A stretch of DNA of 64,000 bases from WHSW01 sp963821025 (GCA_963821025.1 CAWGCG010000005.1:610065-674064), one strand, 5' to 3'. Counted from the stretch's first letter, positions 15,785 through 24,931 are shown. Made by a program: numbers and translations. The notes: a model not told the origin generated them from the sequence alone.

Positions 15785-16552
15785 GTGGCCGGTGCCGATC
15801 GCGACCAGATCATCGCCTTCTGCGACCTGTTGCTCGACGCGCAGGGCTTCGACGACTACGGGCCGAACGGGCTCCAGGTGCCGGGCGGCGAGCGCGTCGA
15901 CAAGGTGGCGACCGGGGTCTCGGCGCAGCTCGAGCTGCTCGAACGCGCCCGCGACGCCGGAGCCCAGCTCGTGCTCACCCACCACGGTCTGTTCTGGGAC
16001 TTTCACCCGCGCGCGCTGAGCGAGCGGATGGCGGCCCGCCTGCGGGTGGCGCTGGAAGCCGAGCTCTCGGTCGCCGGCTATCACCTGCCGCTCGACGCCC
16101 ACCCGCAGGTCGGCAACAACGCGCTGCTCTGCGGGCGGCTCGGTTTCGAGGCCCAGCCCGAGCCCTTCGCCGAGGTTCGCGGCCGGGCGGTCGGGGTGAT
16201 CGGTCGCCGCGACCAGCCGCTGCCCGCGGGCGAGCTGTTCGCCGCCGTCGGCCTGCTGACCGACCGCGAGCCGCTCGTCTTCGACGCGGGCCCCGCCGAG
16301 GTCTCGTCGATCGGGGTCGTCTCGGGCGCCGGCGCCTCGCAGCTCGGCGAGGCGATCGAGCTCGGCCTCGACGCACTGCTCACCGGGGAGCCGGCCGAGC
16401 ACGCGATGGCCGATGCCCGCGAGGGCGCCGTCCACTTCATCGCGGCCGGCCACTACGCGACCGAGACGCTCGGCATCCGGCGCCTCGGCGAGCTGGTCGC
16501 CGAGCGCTTCGAGGTCGAGCACGAGTTCATCGACGTCCCCAACCCAATCTGA
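15785..16552 (+). CDS. Nif3-like dinuclear metal-center protein
   Basis: 255 aa, usual length of the bacterial Nif3/YbgI family, which forms hexameric rings with a di-metal site per subunit. Ligand motifs: LVLTHHGLFW (about residues 63-72), YHLPLDAHPQVGNN, and the C-terminal IAAGHYATETLGIRRL holding the last His and Glu. It has been described as GTP cyclohydrolase I type 2-like in some annotations, but its true role is unsettled. GTG start supported by the TAGAGT box. Confidence 0.92.
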   Translation: MAGADRDQIIAFCDLLLDAQGFDDYGPNGLQVPGGERVDKVATGVSAQLELLERARDAGAQLVLTHHGLFWDFHPRALSERMAARLRVALEAELSVAGYHLPLDAHPQVGNNALLCGRLGFEAQPEPFAEVRGRAVGVIGRRDQPLPAGELFAAVGLLTDREPLVFDAGPAEVSSIGVVSGAGASQLGEAIELGLDALLTGEPAEHAMADAREGAVHFIAAGHYATETLGIRRLGELVAERFEVEHEFIDVPNPI

Positions 16553-16593
16553 GCGTGCCGGGGCCGCGACGTCGCAATTTGCGTTGGTTTTCG

Positions 16594-16621
16594 TTGACAC
16601 ATCCGCGCAAAGCGATAACAC
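16594..16621 (+). promoter_or_regulatory. Promoter of the IF2-N-like mini-gene
   Basis: TTGACA (16594-16599) and TAACAC (16616-16621) with 16 bp between. This is the clearest consensus -35 box in the window and drives a leadered mRNA with a GAGAGGAG ribosome-binding site before GTG 16661. Confidence 0.6.
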
Positions 16622-16660
16622 TCCGTGCATCCTGAAACGGGGACAGAGAGGAGCGAATAC

Positions 16661-16843
16661 GTGGCCAACCACTTGACGCCGAGCGAGCTCGCAGACGAGG
16701 TTCACATGAAGCGTCGGGAGGTGATCTCCAAGTGCATGGAGATGGGCGTACCGATCTTTAACGGGCGTATCGACAAGACGCTCTTCGTCTCCAATCTGCG
16801 CCAGCTCGGCCAGGCTCCCAACCGCCCCCAAGCGGCGGCCTGA
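16661..16843 (+). CDS. Stand-alone IF-2 N-terminal-domain-like mini-protein
   Basis: 60 aa. The segment LTPSELADEVHMKRREVISKC followed by MEMGVPIFNGRIDK resembles the small helical domain found at the N-terminus of translation initiation factor IF-2, which helps bind the 30S subunit or RNA. Here the domain is the whole protein. It has its own strong promoter and ribosome-binding site and is followed by a GC-rich hairpin, so it is probably well expressed. Function unknown; a small RNA- or DNA-binding regulator is one possibility. Confidence 0.72.
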   Translation: MANHLTPSELADEVHMKRREVISKCMEMGVPIFNGRIDKTLFVSNLRQLGQAPNRPQAAA

Positions 16844-16873
16844 GCGGGCCCCTCCTGAGGTAGCTTTCCCCGG

Positions 16874-16890
16874 GGGCGGCCGAGCCGCCC
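16874..16890 (+). terminator. Hairpin after the IF2-N-like gene
   Basis: GGGCGGC-CGA-GCCGCCC, a 7-bp perfect stem with a 3-nt loop, about 30 nt after the stop. No T-run follows, so it could be a weak terminator or part of the next gene's leader. Confidence 0.45.
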
Positions 16891-16919
16891 TCTGAAGGCG
16901 TCTACCGCGGGAGGGATGA

Positions 16920-18728
16920 ATGGAATCGGCGACGGTCGAGAGGTCGGCCACCAGCGCGGCGACCGGTTCGAGGACGCTCGCGGGCCTCTTCCCCGCAGCG
17001 GTTCGCAAGCACGGGGCGAACCGCGCGGTGCTCTACAAGGACGACCATGGCAAGCTCGTCTCGAGGACCTACGCCGAGGTCGGCGAGATCGTTCGCAGGC
17101 TCTCGCTGGGACTGATCGACCTCGGAATCCAGCGGGGCGACAAGGTCGCGATCCTCTCGAACACCCGGCCGGAGTGGACCTACTTCGACTTCGCGGCGCT
17201 GTCCGCCGGGGCCACGGTGGTCCCGATCTACCAGACCAACTCCCCGGACGAGTGCCAGTACGTGCTCGAGAACTCCGACGCGATCGCGGTGATCGTCGAG
17301 GACGACGAGCAGCTGGAGAAGGTGCGGCTGATCCGCGACCGCTGCCCGCAGCTCGAGCACGTGATCCGGATGATCGGGACCTCGCGCGACACGATCTCCT
17401 TCGAGGACCTCTCCGAGCGCGGGTCGGGCGGCTCCGAGGCCGACTGGGAGGCGCGCTGGAGCTCGGTCGAGCCCGACGACATCTGCACCTTCATCTACAC
17501 CTCAGGCACCACCGGACCGCCCAAGGGCTGCGTGATCTCACACGAGAACTACCGCTCGATGCTGGCGATGGTGCACGAGGTCAACGTGCTCGGCGAGGAC
17601 GAGATCGCCTACCTGTTCCTGCCGCTGGCGCATTCGTTCGCGCTCTTGATCCAGCTCGGCACCTTCGACCTCGGCGCAACCCTGGCCTACTGGGAGCGCG
17701 ATCCGCTGAAGATCATGCCCAACCTTGCCGAGATGAAGCCGACCTACTTCCCCTCGGTGCCGCGGATCTTCGAGAAGATCTACACCGCCGCCACCTCCAA
17801 CGTGGAGAAGGCGGGCGGAGTCAAGAAGGCGGTCTTCGACTGGGCGATCGGGATCGGCGAGAAGGTGCGCCGTATCGAACGAGCCGGCAAGCGGCCGGGC
17901 CCGCTGCTGGCGGCCGAGTACCGGATCGCCGACAAACAGGTGCTCTCCAAGATCCGCGCTCTGTTCGGCGGCCAGCTGAAGCTCGCGGTCACCGGGGCTG
18001 CCCCGATCAACCCCGAGATCCTCGAGTTCTTCGATGCCGCAGGGGTCCTGATCCTCGAGGGCTGGGGGATGACCGAGACCTCGACCGCGGCGACGATCGC
18101 GACGCCCGAGGACTTCAAGTTCGGGACGATCGGCAAGCCGTTTCCCGGATGTGAGGTGAAGATCGCCGACGACGGCGAGATCCTGGTCAGGGGACCGAAC
18201 GTGTTCCAGGGCTACTACAAGAACGAGGAGGCGACCGCGGAGACGCTCGTCGACGGCTGGCTGCGCACCGGAGATCTGGGCGAGTTCGACTCAGACGGCT
18301 ATCTGAAGATCACCGGCCGCAAGAAGGACATCATCATCACCGCCGGCGGCAAGAACATCACCCCGGCGAACCTCGAGGGCGAAATCAAGCAGCATCCGCT
18401 GGTCTCGCACTGCGTGGTGATCGGCGATCGCCGGCCCTACCTGGTCGCCGTGGTCACCCTCGATCCCGAGGAGGCCGCCAAGTACGCGTCCGAGAACGAC
18501 ATCGGCGTCGAGGCGGTCGCCACGAGCCCCGAGGTGAAGGCCTCGATCATGGCGCACGTGGACAAGATCAACGAGAAGTTCGCCAGGGTCGAGCAGGTGA
18601 AGAAGATCGTCGTCCTGCCGCACGACCTCTCCCAGGAGGGCGGCGAGCTGACCCCCTCGATGAAGGTCAAGCGAACCGTGGTTGCCGACAAGTACGCCGA
18701 CGAGGTCGATGCCCTCTACGCCGAGTAG
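16920..18728 (+). CDS. fadD: Long-chain acyl-CoA synthetase (FadD-type AMP-binding enzyme)
   Basis: 602 aa adenylate-forming ligase activating fatty acids to acyl-CoA with ATP. Motif order: the P-loop-like TFIYTSGTTGPPKGCVISHEN (about residues 193-213), the substrate-gate LPLAHSFALLIQLG, GWGMTETSTAAT (about 380-391), DGWLRTGDLGEFDSDGYLKITGR and the C-terminal lysine region ELTPSMKVKR. The length and the FXXSVPRIFEKIY stretch fit long-chain rather than short-chain enzymes. ATG 16920 has a GGGAGG ribosome-binding site. Stand-alone or leading the sulfatase gene 43 nt downstream. Confidence 0.93.
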   Translation: MESATVERSATSAATGSRTLAGLFPAAVRKHGANRAVLYKDDHGKLVSRTYAEVGEIVRRLSLGLIDLGIQRGDKVAILSNTRPEWTYFDFAALSAGATVVPIYQTNSPDECQYVLENSDAIAVIVEDDEQLEKVRLIRDRCPQLEHVIRMIGTSRDTISFEDLSERGSGGSEADWEARWSSVEPDDICTFIYTSGTTGPPKGCVISHENYRSMLAMVHEVNVLGEDEIAYLFLPLAHSFALLIQLGTFDLGATLAYWERDPLKIMPNLAEMKPTYFPSVPRIFEKIYTAATSNVEKAGGVKKAVFDWAIGIGEKVRRIERAGKRPGPLLAAEYRIADKQVLSKIRALFGGQLKLAVTGAAPINPEILEFFDAAGVLILEGWGMTETSTAATIATPEDFKFGTIGKPFPGCEVKIADDGEILVRGPNVFQGYYKNEEATAETLVDGWLRTGDLGEFDSDGYLKITGRKKDIIITAGGKNITPANLEGEIKQHPLVSHCVVIGDRRPYLVAVVTLDPEEAAKYASENDIGVEAVATSPEVKASIMAHVDKINEKFARVEQVKKIVVLPHDLSQEGGELTPSMKVKRTVVADKYADEVDALYAE

Positions 18729-18771
18729 CGGGCGCCGCTACTTTGGCGTTCGGCAAGGGTTTCGAGCCGCA

Positions 18772-20550
18772 ATGGGAGTCGCGCGCAAGCTCGGGGGAGC
18801 GGCGCTGGCAACGGCGGCGGTGGTCGGACTGGCCCTCGGTGGCTCGAGCCCGGCGGCCGCTCAGCAGTCGAACGAGCGCCCCAACGTCGTCGTGATCATG
18901 AGCGACGACCAGACCCAGGACTCGATCCGATACATGCCTCGGGTGCAGGAGCTGATCGGAGCCGAGGGGGCGACGTTTCCCACCAACGTCACCAACTGGC
19001 CGCTCTGCTGTCCCTCGCGCGCGACCTTCCTCACCGGCCAGTACGTTCACAACCACGGCGTCTTCGGCAACGGGCCACCACTCGGCGGCTTCAGCCGGCT
19101 GAACAGCTCCGAGACGCTGCCGGTGTGGCTGCAGCGCTCCGGCTACTACACGGCCCAGATCGGCAAGTACCTGAACGGGTATGAGAACAGCCCGGTCGGG
19201 GTCCCGCCCGGATGGTCGGAGTGGCACGGCACCAAGCGCACCTACACCTACTACGGCGAGCAGCTGCTCGAGGAGGGCCAGCTCAACACCTACGGCTCGC
19301 TCGACGAGGACCCCGACGACCCCGCCGCGCCGCAGAACTACTCGACCGACCTCTACACGAACAAGGCGGTCGACGTGATCGCCCGGGAGGCTCCCGAGCA
19401 GCGCCCGTTCTTCCTTTATCTCGCCTACCTGGCGCCGCACGGCGGCGGCCCCAACCCCGACCAGCCGAATCAGAGCCGCTGCAACTCGACCGCGAAGCCG
19501 GCCGCCCGCCACATCGGCGCCTTCGGCTCCGAGCCGCTGCCCCAGCCACCGAACTTCAACGAGGCCGATATTTCCGACAAGCCCTCGGGGCTGGCGGAGC
19601 GCCCACCGCTGACCGCGCAGCAGATCCGAAACGCGACTCGCAACTATCGCTGTCGCGCCGAGTCGCTGCTCGCGATCGACGAGGGTGTCGAGCGGGTGAT
19701 CGACCAGCTGCGCGCCTCCGGCGAGCTCGACAACACGCTCGTCATCTACACCTCCGACAACGGCTTCTTCCATGGCGAGCATCGGATCCAGACCGGCAAG
19801 AACCGCGTCTATGAGGAGGCGATCCGAGTGCCGCTTTTGATGCGAGGCCCGGAGATCCCCAAGGGCGTGGCCTCGTCGGAGATCTCGACCAACGCCGACC
19901 TCGCTCCGACGATCCTCGACGCGACCGGGGCCGAGGCTCCGTTCGCCACCGACGGCCGCTCCCTGCTCGGCGCGAGCAAGCATCCCGCGCGGATGCGCGG
20001 CCGCGAGCTGCTGGTCGAGCAGGGGGCCTCCGACGACGACGAAGACGGGACCGCCAACGGGGTCAACTACAACGCGATCCGCAACGCCCGTTACACCTAC
20101 GTCGAGAACCCCGGCGGCGAGACCGAGCTCTACGACCTCGCGACCGACCCGTACCAGCTCGCCAACCAACACGCCAACCCGGCCTACCTCGAGGTCGAGG
20201 CGGCGCTGGCGGCGCGGCTGGCGGCGCTGCAGGCCTGCGCGGGGCCGAGCTGTCGGGCAAAGCCGGCGCTGAAGCTGAAGCTGCTTCGCTCGGTCCGCCG
20301 CAACGGACGCTCCTGTCGCCGGCCGTCGAACTTCCTCGCCCGGGTCCGGGGCCCCGAGGCCTCCCAGATCGTCAAGGTGCTCTACCGGGTCGGGGCCAAG
20401 CGCGACGGGCGCGGCGGCGACGACACCTTCAAGCGCAAGATCAGGCCGCGGCTGCTGCGGGGCAAGTCGCGCCCCGAGATCCGCGCGATCGTCGACTTCA
20501 TCGACGGCCGCAAGGCCAGCCTGCAAAAGCGCGTTCGGATCTGCCGCTAG
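18772..20550 (+). CDS. Secreted sulfatase
   Basis: 592 aa alkaline-phosphatase-superfamily sulfatase. Residues 1-31 form a signal peptide ending near AAAQQ. Metal ligands appear in VVIMSDDQTQD, and CCPSRATFLTGQ (residues 79-90) carries the C-x-P-S-R formylglycine site with Cys79, so a formylglycine-generating enzyme is needed in the cell. Other active-site parts: YTSDNGFFHGEHRIQTGKN. The C-terminal about 100 residues are basic (KPALKLKLLRSVRRNGR) and not part of the usual catalytic fold; they may bind the cell surface. Likely desulfates an external sugar or other sulfate ester. Confidence 0.92.
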   Translation: MGVARKLGGAALATAAVVGLALGGSSPAAAQQSNERPNVVVIMSDDQTQDSIRYMPRVQELIGAEGATFPTNVTNWPLCCPSRATFLTGQYVHNHGVFGNGPPLGGFSRLNSSETLPVWLQRSGYYTAQIGKYLNGYENSPVGVPPGWSEWHGTKRTYTYYGEQLLEEGQLNTYGSLDEDPDDPAAPQNYSTDLYTNKAVDVIAREAPEQRPFFLYLAYLAPHGGGPNPDQPNQSRCNSTAKPAARHIGAFGSEPLPQPPNFNEADISDKPSGLAERPPLTAQQIRNATRNYRCRAESLLAIDEGVERVIDQLRASGELDNTLVIYTSDNGFFHGEHRIQTGKNRVYEEAIRVPLLMRGPEIPKGVASSEISTNADLAPTILDATGAEAPFATDGRSLLGASKHPARMRGRELLVEQGASDDDEDGTANGVNYNAIRNARYTYVENPGGETELYDLATDPYQLANQHANPAYLEVEAALAARLAALQACAGPSCRAKPALKLKLLRSVRRNGRSCRRPSNFLARVRGPEASQIVKVLYRVGAKRDGRGGDDTFKRKIRPRLLRGKSRPEIRAIVDFIDGRKASLQKRVRICR

Positions 20551-20562
20551 CGCCCGGGCGAA

Positions 20563-21867
20563 TCAGCCGAGCTCGGCAGGCTCGTCGAGCGGCTCCCCCG
20601 ACTCGGCCGACTCGCCCCTCGAGCCGCGCAGCAGCGCCGAGTTGGTGAGCTCGAGCACCCGGCGCCAGGCCGAGAGCTTCTCGCGCTCACGCTCGACCTG
20701 GGCGAGCACGTGGCGAACCCGCCGGGCCGAGATCTCGATCCCATGGCGCTCGGCGACGGTCTTGTAGCGCTCGTAGTCGCGGGCGAGCTTCAGCGTCACC
20801 GACTCGAACCCGTGCTTGGCGATCTGCAGCCGGGCGCTGTAGTCGAGGACCGAGGTACCGAACATGAGCTCGTCGTCGAGCTCGGGCTCGATCAGGATGA
20901 TGTCAACCCCCGGGTAGCGCTCCTCCCAGATCTCGACCGCGCGGTGCAGACGGTCATGGGAGAGAAGCCGGAAGGTCTGGTTGCCGATCGCGACGATCCC
21001 CATGTCGGAGACGCGGCGAGCCCGCGAACCGGTGATCGTCGGGATGTCCTTAGCGAAGTCGTTGACGTAGGGGACCAGCGGGTTGATTACGACGACGAAC
21101 TTGGCGCCGCGCTCGATCGCGACGTCGACGTTGGTGGTCGAGAGGATGCCGCCGTCGATGAATTCGCGGTCGCCGATCTCGACCGGCTCGTAGATCCCCG
21201 GGAGCGCGCCCGACGCGGCAACCGCTTCCGAGATCGGCACCTCGGCCCACTCGCCCTCTCCGAGGATGATCCGCTCGGTGGTGTCGAGATCGGTCGCGAC
21301 CAGGTAGAGCTCGCGCTCGAGCATGCGGAAGTCGTTGGAGCGGTCGGGGTCAGCGAGCACGTCGCGCACGTAGGCCTCGATCCCGCGCCCGGTGTATAAG
21401 CCCTTCGGCAGCGCCGAGGCAAGCCCGGTGGCGAGATCGACGGCCGAGATCTCGCCGAAGTTGCCGGCGAGCTCACGCGTCAGCGCCGCGAGCTTGAACG
21501 GGAACGTGACCCCGCGCTGCAGGAAGCCGCGCAGGTTCGGCTTCAACAGGGTGCCGAGGTCGATGTCTCGAAGCGGCGAGGGCAGATCACGGTTGACGAC
21601 CCGCATCATCTCCTCCGGGGTGACCCCGTTGGCCACCAGGCTGGAGACGAAGGCCCCGGCGCTGGTGCCGACGTAGATATCGAACTGGTTCACGGTCCGG
21701 TTGGTCGCCAGCAGATCGATCGCGCGCAGCGCCCCGATCTCATACACGCCGCCGGTGAAGCCGCCGCCGCCGAGCACCAGCGCCGTCTTCGAGGGCTTGC
21801 GCCGCGCGCGCCGGCGACGAGTCTGCTGCGACTCGCTCCCGGCGTCGAAGTCGACCACCTTGCCCAT
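20563..21867 (-). CDS. Patatin-like phospholipase
   Basis: 434 aa. The patatin oxyanion-hole ALVLGGGGFTGGVYEIGALRA (residues 29-49), nucleophile elbow GTSAG with Ser69, and the second catalytic residue in FIDGGILSTTNVDVA (DGG) are all visible, so a Ser-Asp lipid acyl hydrolase is expected. A basic N-terminus (RRRRARRKPSK) and a C-terminal helical region of about 130 residues extend the core. No signal peptide, so probably cytoplasmic or membrane-associated. ATG 21867 lies 10 nt after AATAAT. Confidence 0.92.
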   Translation of the reverse strand: MGKVVDFDAGSESQQTRRRRARRKPSKTALVLGGGGFTGGVYEIGALRAIDLLATNRTVNQFDIYVGTSAGAFVSSLVANGVTPEEMMRVVNRDLPSPLRDIDLGTLLKPNLRGFLQRGVTFPFKLAALTRELAGNFGEISAVDLATGLASALPKGLYTGRGIEAYVRDVLADPDRSNDFRMLERELYLVATDLDTTERIILGEGEWAEVPISEAVAASGALPGIYEPVEIGDREFIDGGILSTTNVDVAIERGAKFVVVINPLVPYVNDFAKDIPTITGSRARRVSDMGIVAIGNQTFRLLSHDRLHRAVEIWEERYPGVDIILIEPELDDELMFGTSVLDYSARLQIAKHGFESVTLKLARDYERYKTVAERHGIEISARRVRHVLAQVEREREKLSAWRRVLELTNSALLRGSRGESAESGEPLDEPAELG

Positions 21868-21878
21868 GGCCCGCGGGA

Positions 21879-22289
21879 TTATTCCAATTGATACGGCCGT
21901 GCCGCGCCGGCTCGTCGTGCGGTGAGCTCGATCTCGATCTTCATCCGGGGGTCCGAGAGACCGGCCTCGATCATCGTCGCCGCCGGTCTGGGGCCGTCGA
22001 ACCAGCGGCGCAGGACCGGCCAGCAGGCGGGAAAGTCGGCCGAGTCGGGGAGGATGTAGCGGACGCGGACCGCATCGGCGACCGACGCCCCGGCCTGCTC
22101 GAGCGCGGTGGCGATGTTGCGCATCGCCTGCTCGGCCTGCTCGGCGACGTCGTCGGGGATCTCCATCGTCGCGTAGTCGAACCCGGTCGTCCCGGCGACG
22201 AACACCCAGTCGTCGTCGACGACCGCCCTCGAGTAGCCGACCTCGCGCTCGAAGCGCGACCCCGACGAGATCAGCCTGCGTTCCGTCAC
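21879..22289 (-). CDS. RidA family (YjgF/YER057c/UK114) protein
   Basis: 136 aa, typical for the trimeric RidA family that hydrolyses reactive imine/enamine intermediates. Conserved parts: YSRAVVDDDWVFVAGTTG, EQAMRNIATALEQAGASVADAV, RVRYILPDSADF with the arginine that binds substrate in RidA, and KIEIELTARR with the catalytic glutamate region. GTG start with TAGTCT 7 nt upstream. Divergent from the PBP4 gene, with overlapping promoters. Confidence 0.9.
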   Translation of the reverse strand: MTERRLISSGSRFEREVGYSRAVVDDDWVFVAGTTGFDYATMEIPDDVAEQAEQAMRNIATALEQAGASVADAVRVRYILPDSADFPACWPVLRRWFDGPRPAATMIEAGLSDPRMKIEIELTARRAGAARPYQLE

Positions 22290-22296
22290 CCGGCTG

Positions 22297-22306
22297 AGAC
22301 TAACCT
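22297..22306. promoter_or_regulatory. Overlapping head-to-head -10 boxes
   Basis: Plus strand AGACTAACCT. TAACCT (22301-22306) ends 8 nt before ATG 22315; minus-strand TAGTCT (22302-22297) ends 7 nt before GTG 22289. The boxes share two base pairs, as in the pair at 15769. Confidence 0.5.
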
Positions 22307-22314
22307 CCGGTCCG

Positions 22315-23619
22315 ATGACTCGATCGCATTTGAGCTCGATCGTCGTCGCCGCGCTCGCCCTGGTGGCGGCGGCGCCGGCCGCGGCGATGCCGCCTGACGT
22401 CCCCGGCCACTCGCCTGCCGCCCGCCCGGGCAGCCCCGCCGCCTCGACCCGCGACCTCTCGCGCGGCGAGCTGCGCGATGAGCTCGCCGCGGCCTTCGCC
22501 GACGACGGCTCGGCAGGCGGCGCGTTCGTCTTCGACACCGAGGCCGGCGGCGACGGCACCCTGTTTTCGGACGGCGGCTCGAAGGCGCGTATCCCAGCCT
22601 CGAACCAGAAGTTGTTCACGACCGCGGCGTTCTTGTCCGAGCTCGGCCCGAAGGCCCGGCTCGAGACCCGTGCCTTCGCGCTCGGCAAGCTCGGCGGGCG
22701 CGACGACTCGACCCTCGAGGGCGACCTGGCGCTCGTCGGCGACGGCGATCCGGCCTTCGGCACCGGGCGCTTTGCGCGCGCCAACGACCAACCGGTGACC
22801 AAGGTCTCCGAGCTCGCCGGCGAGATCGCCGGGGCGGGGATCAAGCGGGTCGAGGGACGGGTGCTGGCCGACGACACGATCTTCGATCGCGTCCGCCGCG
22901 CCGGGCCCGATCTGAGCCCGTTATCGGGACTCTCGTTCAACAACGGCTACGACGGCGGCGGTTATGCCCGGGCGCCGGAGCTGGTCGCCGCCAAGGCGCT
23001 CAAGGCCGCGCTGCGAAAGCGCGGCGTGCGGGTCGGCGGCAGGATCGGACGCACCGAGGTCTCAGATCGAACCCTGCGCGGAGATCCGCTGGCCGCAGTC
23101 TCATCGCCGACCGCCGCGGCGCTGATCGAGGAGACCAACGTCCCCTCGAACAACTTCTTCGCCGAGATGTTGCTCAAGCGCCTCGGCGCCAGCTCCGGCA
23201 AGCGGGGGACCAGGCATCGCGGCAACAACAGGGTCGAGGCGTTCGCGAAGTCGGTCGGGAGCTCGGTCCAGGCGGTCGACGGCTCCGGGCTCTCGCGCAA
23301 GAACAGGGTTTCGCCCGAGCAGGTGGTGAAGCTGCTGACGGCGATGAGCGCCGACGGGTCGTCGGCCGCCGCCTACCGCGGCTCGCTGCCGGTCGCCGGG
23401 CGCGAGGGGACGGTCGCCGACCGCATGGAGGGCACCGCCGCCGAGGGCAACTGCCAGACGAAGACTGGCACCCTGTCCGACGTCTCAGCGCTGTCGGGCT
23501 ACTGCGAGGCCGACAACCACACGATCGCCTTCTCCCTGCTGATGAACAGCGCCAACCTGGATGCCGCCCGCAGCGCTCAGGACCGGATGGCGGCGGCGAT
23601 CGCCCGCTACGACCCCTAG
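22315..23619 (+). CDS. dacB: D-alanyl-D-alanine carboxypeptidase/endopeptidase (PBP4, peptidase S13)
   Basis: 434 aa secreted penicillin-binding protein. Signal peptide residues 1-24 (VVAALALVAAAPAAA). The three active-site motifs are in order: SNQK (Ser96, Lys99) in RIPASNQKLFTTAAFL, SNN in EETNVPSNNFFAEM, and KTG in NCQTKTGTLSDVSALSGY. It trims or cleaves peptidoglycan cross-links outside the membrane. It overlaps the anti-sigma gene tail to tail by 4 nt. Confidence 0.94.
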   Translation: MTRSHLSSIVVAALALVAAAPAAAMPPDVPGHSPAARPGSPAASTRDLSRGELRDELAAAFADDGSAGGAFVFDTEAGGDGTLFSDGGSKARIPASNQKLFTTAAFLSELGPKARLETRAFALGKLGGRDDSTLEGDLALVGDGDPAFGTGRFARANDQPVTKVSELAGEIAGAGIKRVEGRVLADDTIFDRVRRAGPDLSPLSGLSFNNGYDGGGYARAPELVAAKALKAALRKRGVRVGGRIGRTEVSDRTLRGDPLAAVSSPTAAALIEETNVPSNNFFAEMLLKRLGASSGKRGTRHRGNNRVEAFAKSVGSSVQAVDGSGLSRKNRVSPEQVVKLLTAMSADGSSAAAYRGSLPVAGREGTVADRMEGTAAEGNCQTKTGTLSDVSALSGYCEADNHTIAFSLLMNSANLDAARSAQDRMAAAIARYDP

Positions 23620-24320
23620 GTCCTCGCCGGCGCCCTCAGCACAGAGTTGCCCGAGTGCTTGGGATCGCCGTCGGGGGGCTCGATCGAGATGTCGAAGGAA
23701 CGGTAGCTCTGCGGATCGACCGGCAGCGACACGGTCGCCTTCGCCTCGCCGTTGGCGCCGACCTTGAACGAGCCCAGTGAAACCGTCTCGCGGTCGCCCA
23801 GCAGCCAGAGCTCGTAATAGCCCGAACCGCTGTCAGGCAGTCCGCTGACGGTGAGCTCGGCGGTCTTCGGGTCGCGCTCCCCGAGGGTGAGCACCGCGCT
23901 TGCCTGGGGGCCGCCGGGCTCGAGCGGCTTGAGATCGACCGACCTGGTCGCCCCGGGCTGAGCGCCGTCGTCGGCGATCAGGACCCCGATCCCGATCCCG
24001 GCGGCGACGAGCACCGCGGCACAGGCACCGGCGAGCGCCGTGCGCGCCGGCGACCACCAGCTGCGCCGGCGCCAGCCGGTCGTCGCGGTCGCGGCCGGCG
24101 ATCTCGGCAACGCCGCGACCGGCAGGGCCAGGGCCGGCGGCTCGGCCTCCCAGCCCTCGGACGGAAGCTGCTCGAGCTTGGTCGTCACCGCCTGCATGCG
24201 CGCGAGCTCGTCGCGCAGCGCCGCGTCGTCGCGCAGCTCGCGCTCGAACGCGTCGGCTTCCGGCTGTTCGAGCTCGCCGAGCAGGTAGGCGATCGTTCGT
24301 TCGTTGCGAGGGTCGCTCAT
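23616..24320 (-). CDS. Anti-sigma factor, RskA family
   Basis: 234 aa. N-terminal anti-sigma domain (AYLLGELEQPEADAFERELRDD) that binds the sigma factor, a single transmembrane segment at about residues 95-117 (ALAGACAAVLVAAGIGIGVLIA), and an extracytoplasmic RskA-type domain ending with GYYELWLLG and DISIEPPDGDPKHSG. The ATG overlaps the sigma-factor stop (ATGA), the usual coupling for sigma/anti-sigma pairs. Expected to hold the sigma factor at the membrane until proteolysis releases it. Confidence 0.92.
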   Translation of the reverse strand: MSDPRNERTIAYLLGELEQPEADAFERELRDDAALRDELARMQAVTTKLEQLPSEGWEAEPPALALPVAALPRSPAATATTGWRRRSWWSPARTALAGACAAVLVAAGIGIGVLIADDGAQPGATRSVDLKPLEPGGPQASAVLTLGERDPKTAELTVSGLPDSGSGYYELWLLGDRETVSLGSFKVGANGEAKATVSLPVDPQSYRSFDISIEPPDGDPKHSGNSVLRAPART

Positions 24321-24931
24321 GACTCCGCCTCGAGCTGGGCACGAAGGGCCTGCAATCCGGTCACCATGCGCATCTTTACGGTGCCCAGCGGCATTCGGAT
24401 CCGTTCTGCGATCTCGGTCTGGCTGAGCTCGTCGTAGAAGCGCATGCGCAGGACCTGCGCCTGCTCGGGATGAAGGCGCTCGAGCAGCCCGGCGACGCGC
24501 CAGCGCTCGACCAGCGCGTCGACGACGTCGACGGTGTCCCCTCGAGCGGCGTCGAGGTCGAGGGTGCCGACCGGCACCGGTGCACGGCGACGCAGCTGGT
24601 CGATCGCCCGGCTGCGGGCGATGGTCATGATCCAGGTCAGCAAACGGGCCCGTGCGGCGTCGTAGGTCGGCGCCCGCTGCCAGACCTCGAGGAACACCTG
24701 TTGCTGGACGTCCTCGGCGGCCGAGCGGTCGCGCAGGGTGTTGACCAAAAAGCCAAAGATGATTCGCCCGAAGCGGTCGTAGGCCTCGCGAAGCGCCTCC
24801 GGATCCCGCGCCGCCAACCGCTCCGCCAGCCGCGCCTCGGCACGCCGCTCTTCGCTCGGCTCGTCGGTCAAAGTACGCCGAATCATCGCGGAAGCGCCGT
24901 TTCGAGTCAGGCCCGCCGCGATCGAGGTCAT
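24317..24931 (-). CDS. ECF RNA polymerase sigma factor (SigK-like)
   Basis: 204 aa. Region 2 is seen as FGRIIFGFLVNTLRDRSAAEDVQQQVFLEVWQRAP and region 4 as LHPEQAQVLRMRFYDELSQTEIAERI plus MPLGTVKMRM. Partner of the RskA-type anti-sigma factor encoded immediately after it. ATG 24931 is preferred because AGGAA lies upstream at a fitting distance; ATG 24886 is an internal alternative without a ribosome-binding site. Targets cannot be told from the window, but the neighbouring cell-wall enzyme is suggestive. Confidence 0.92.
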   Translation of the reverse strand: MTSIAAGLTRNGASAMIRRTLTDEPSEERRAEARLAERLAARDPEALREAYDRFGRIIFGFLVNTLRDRSAAEDVQQQVFLEVWQRAPTYDAARARLLTWIMTIARSRAIDQLRRRAPVPVGTLDLDAARGDTVDVVDALVERWRVAGLLERLHPEQAQVLRMRFYDELSQTEIAERIRMPLGTVKMRMVTGLQALRAQLEAES

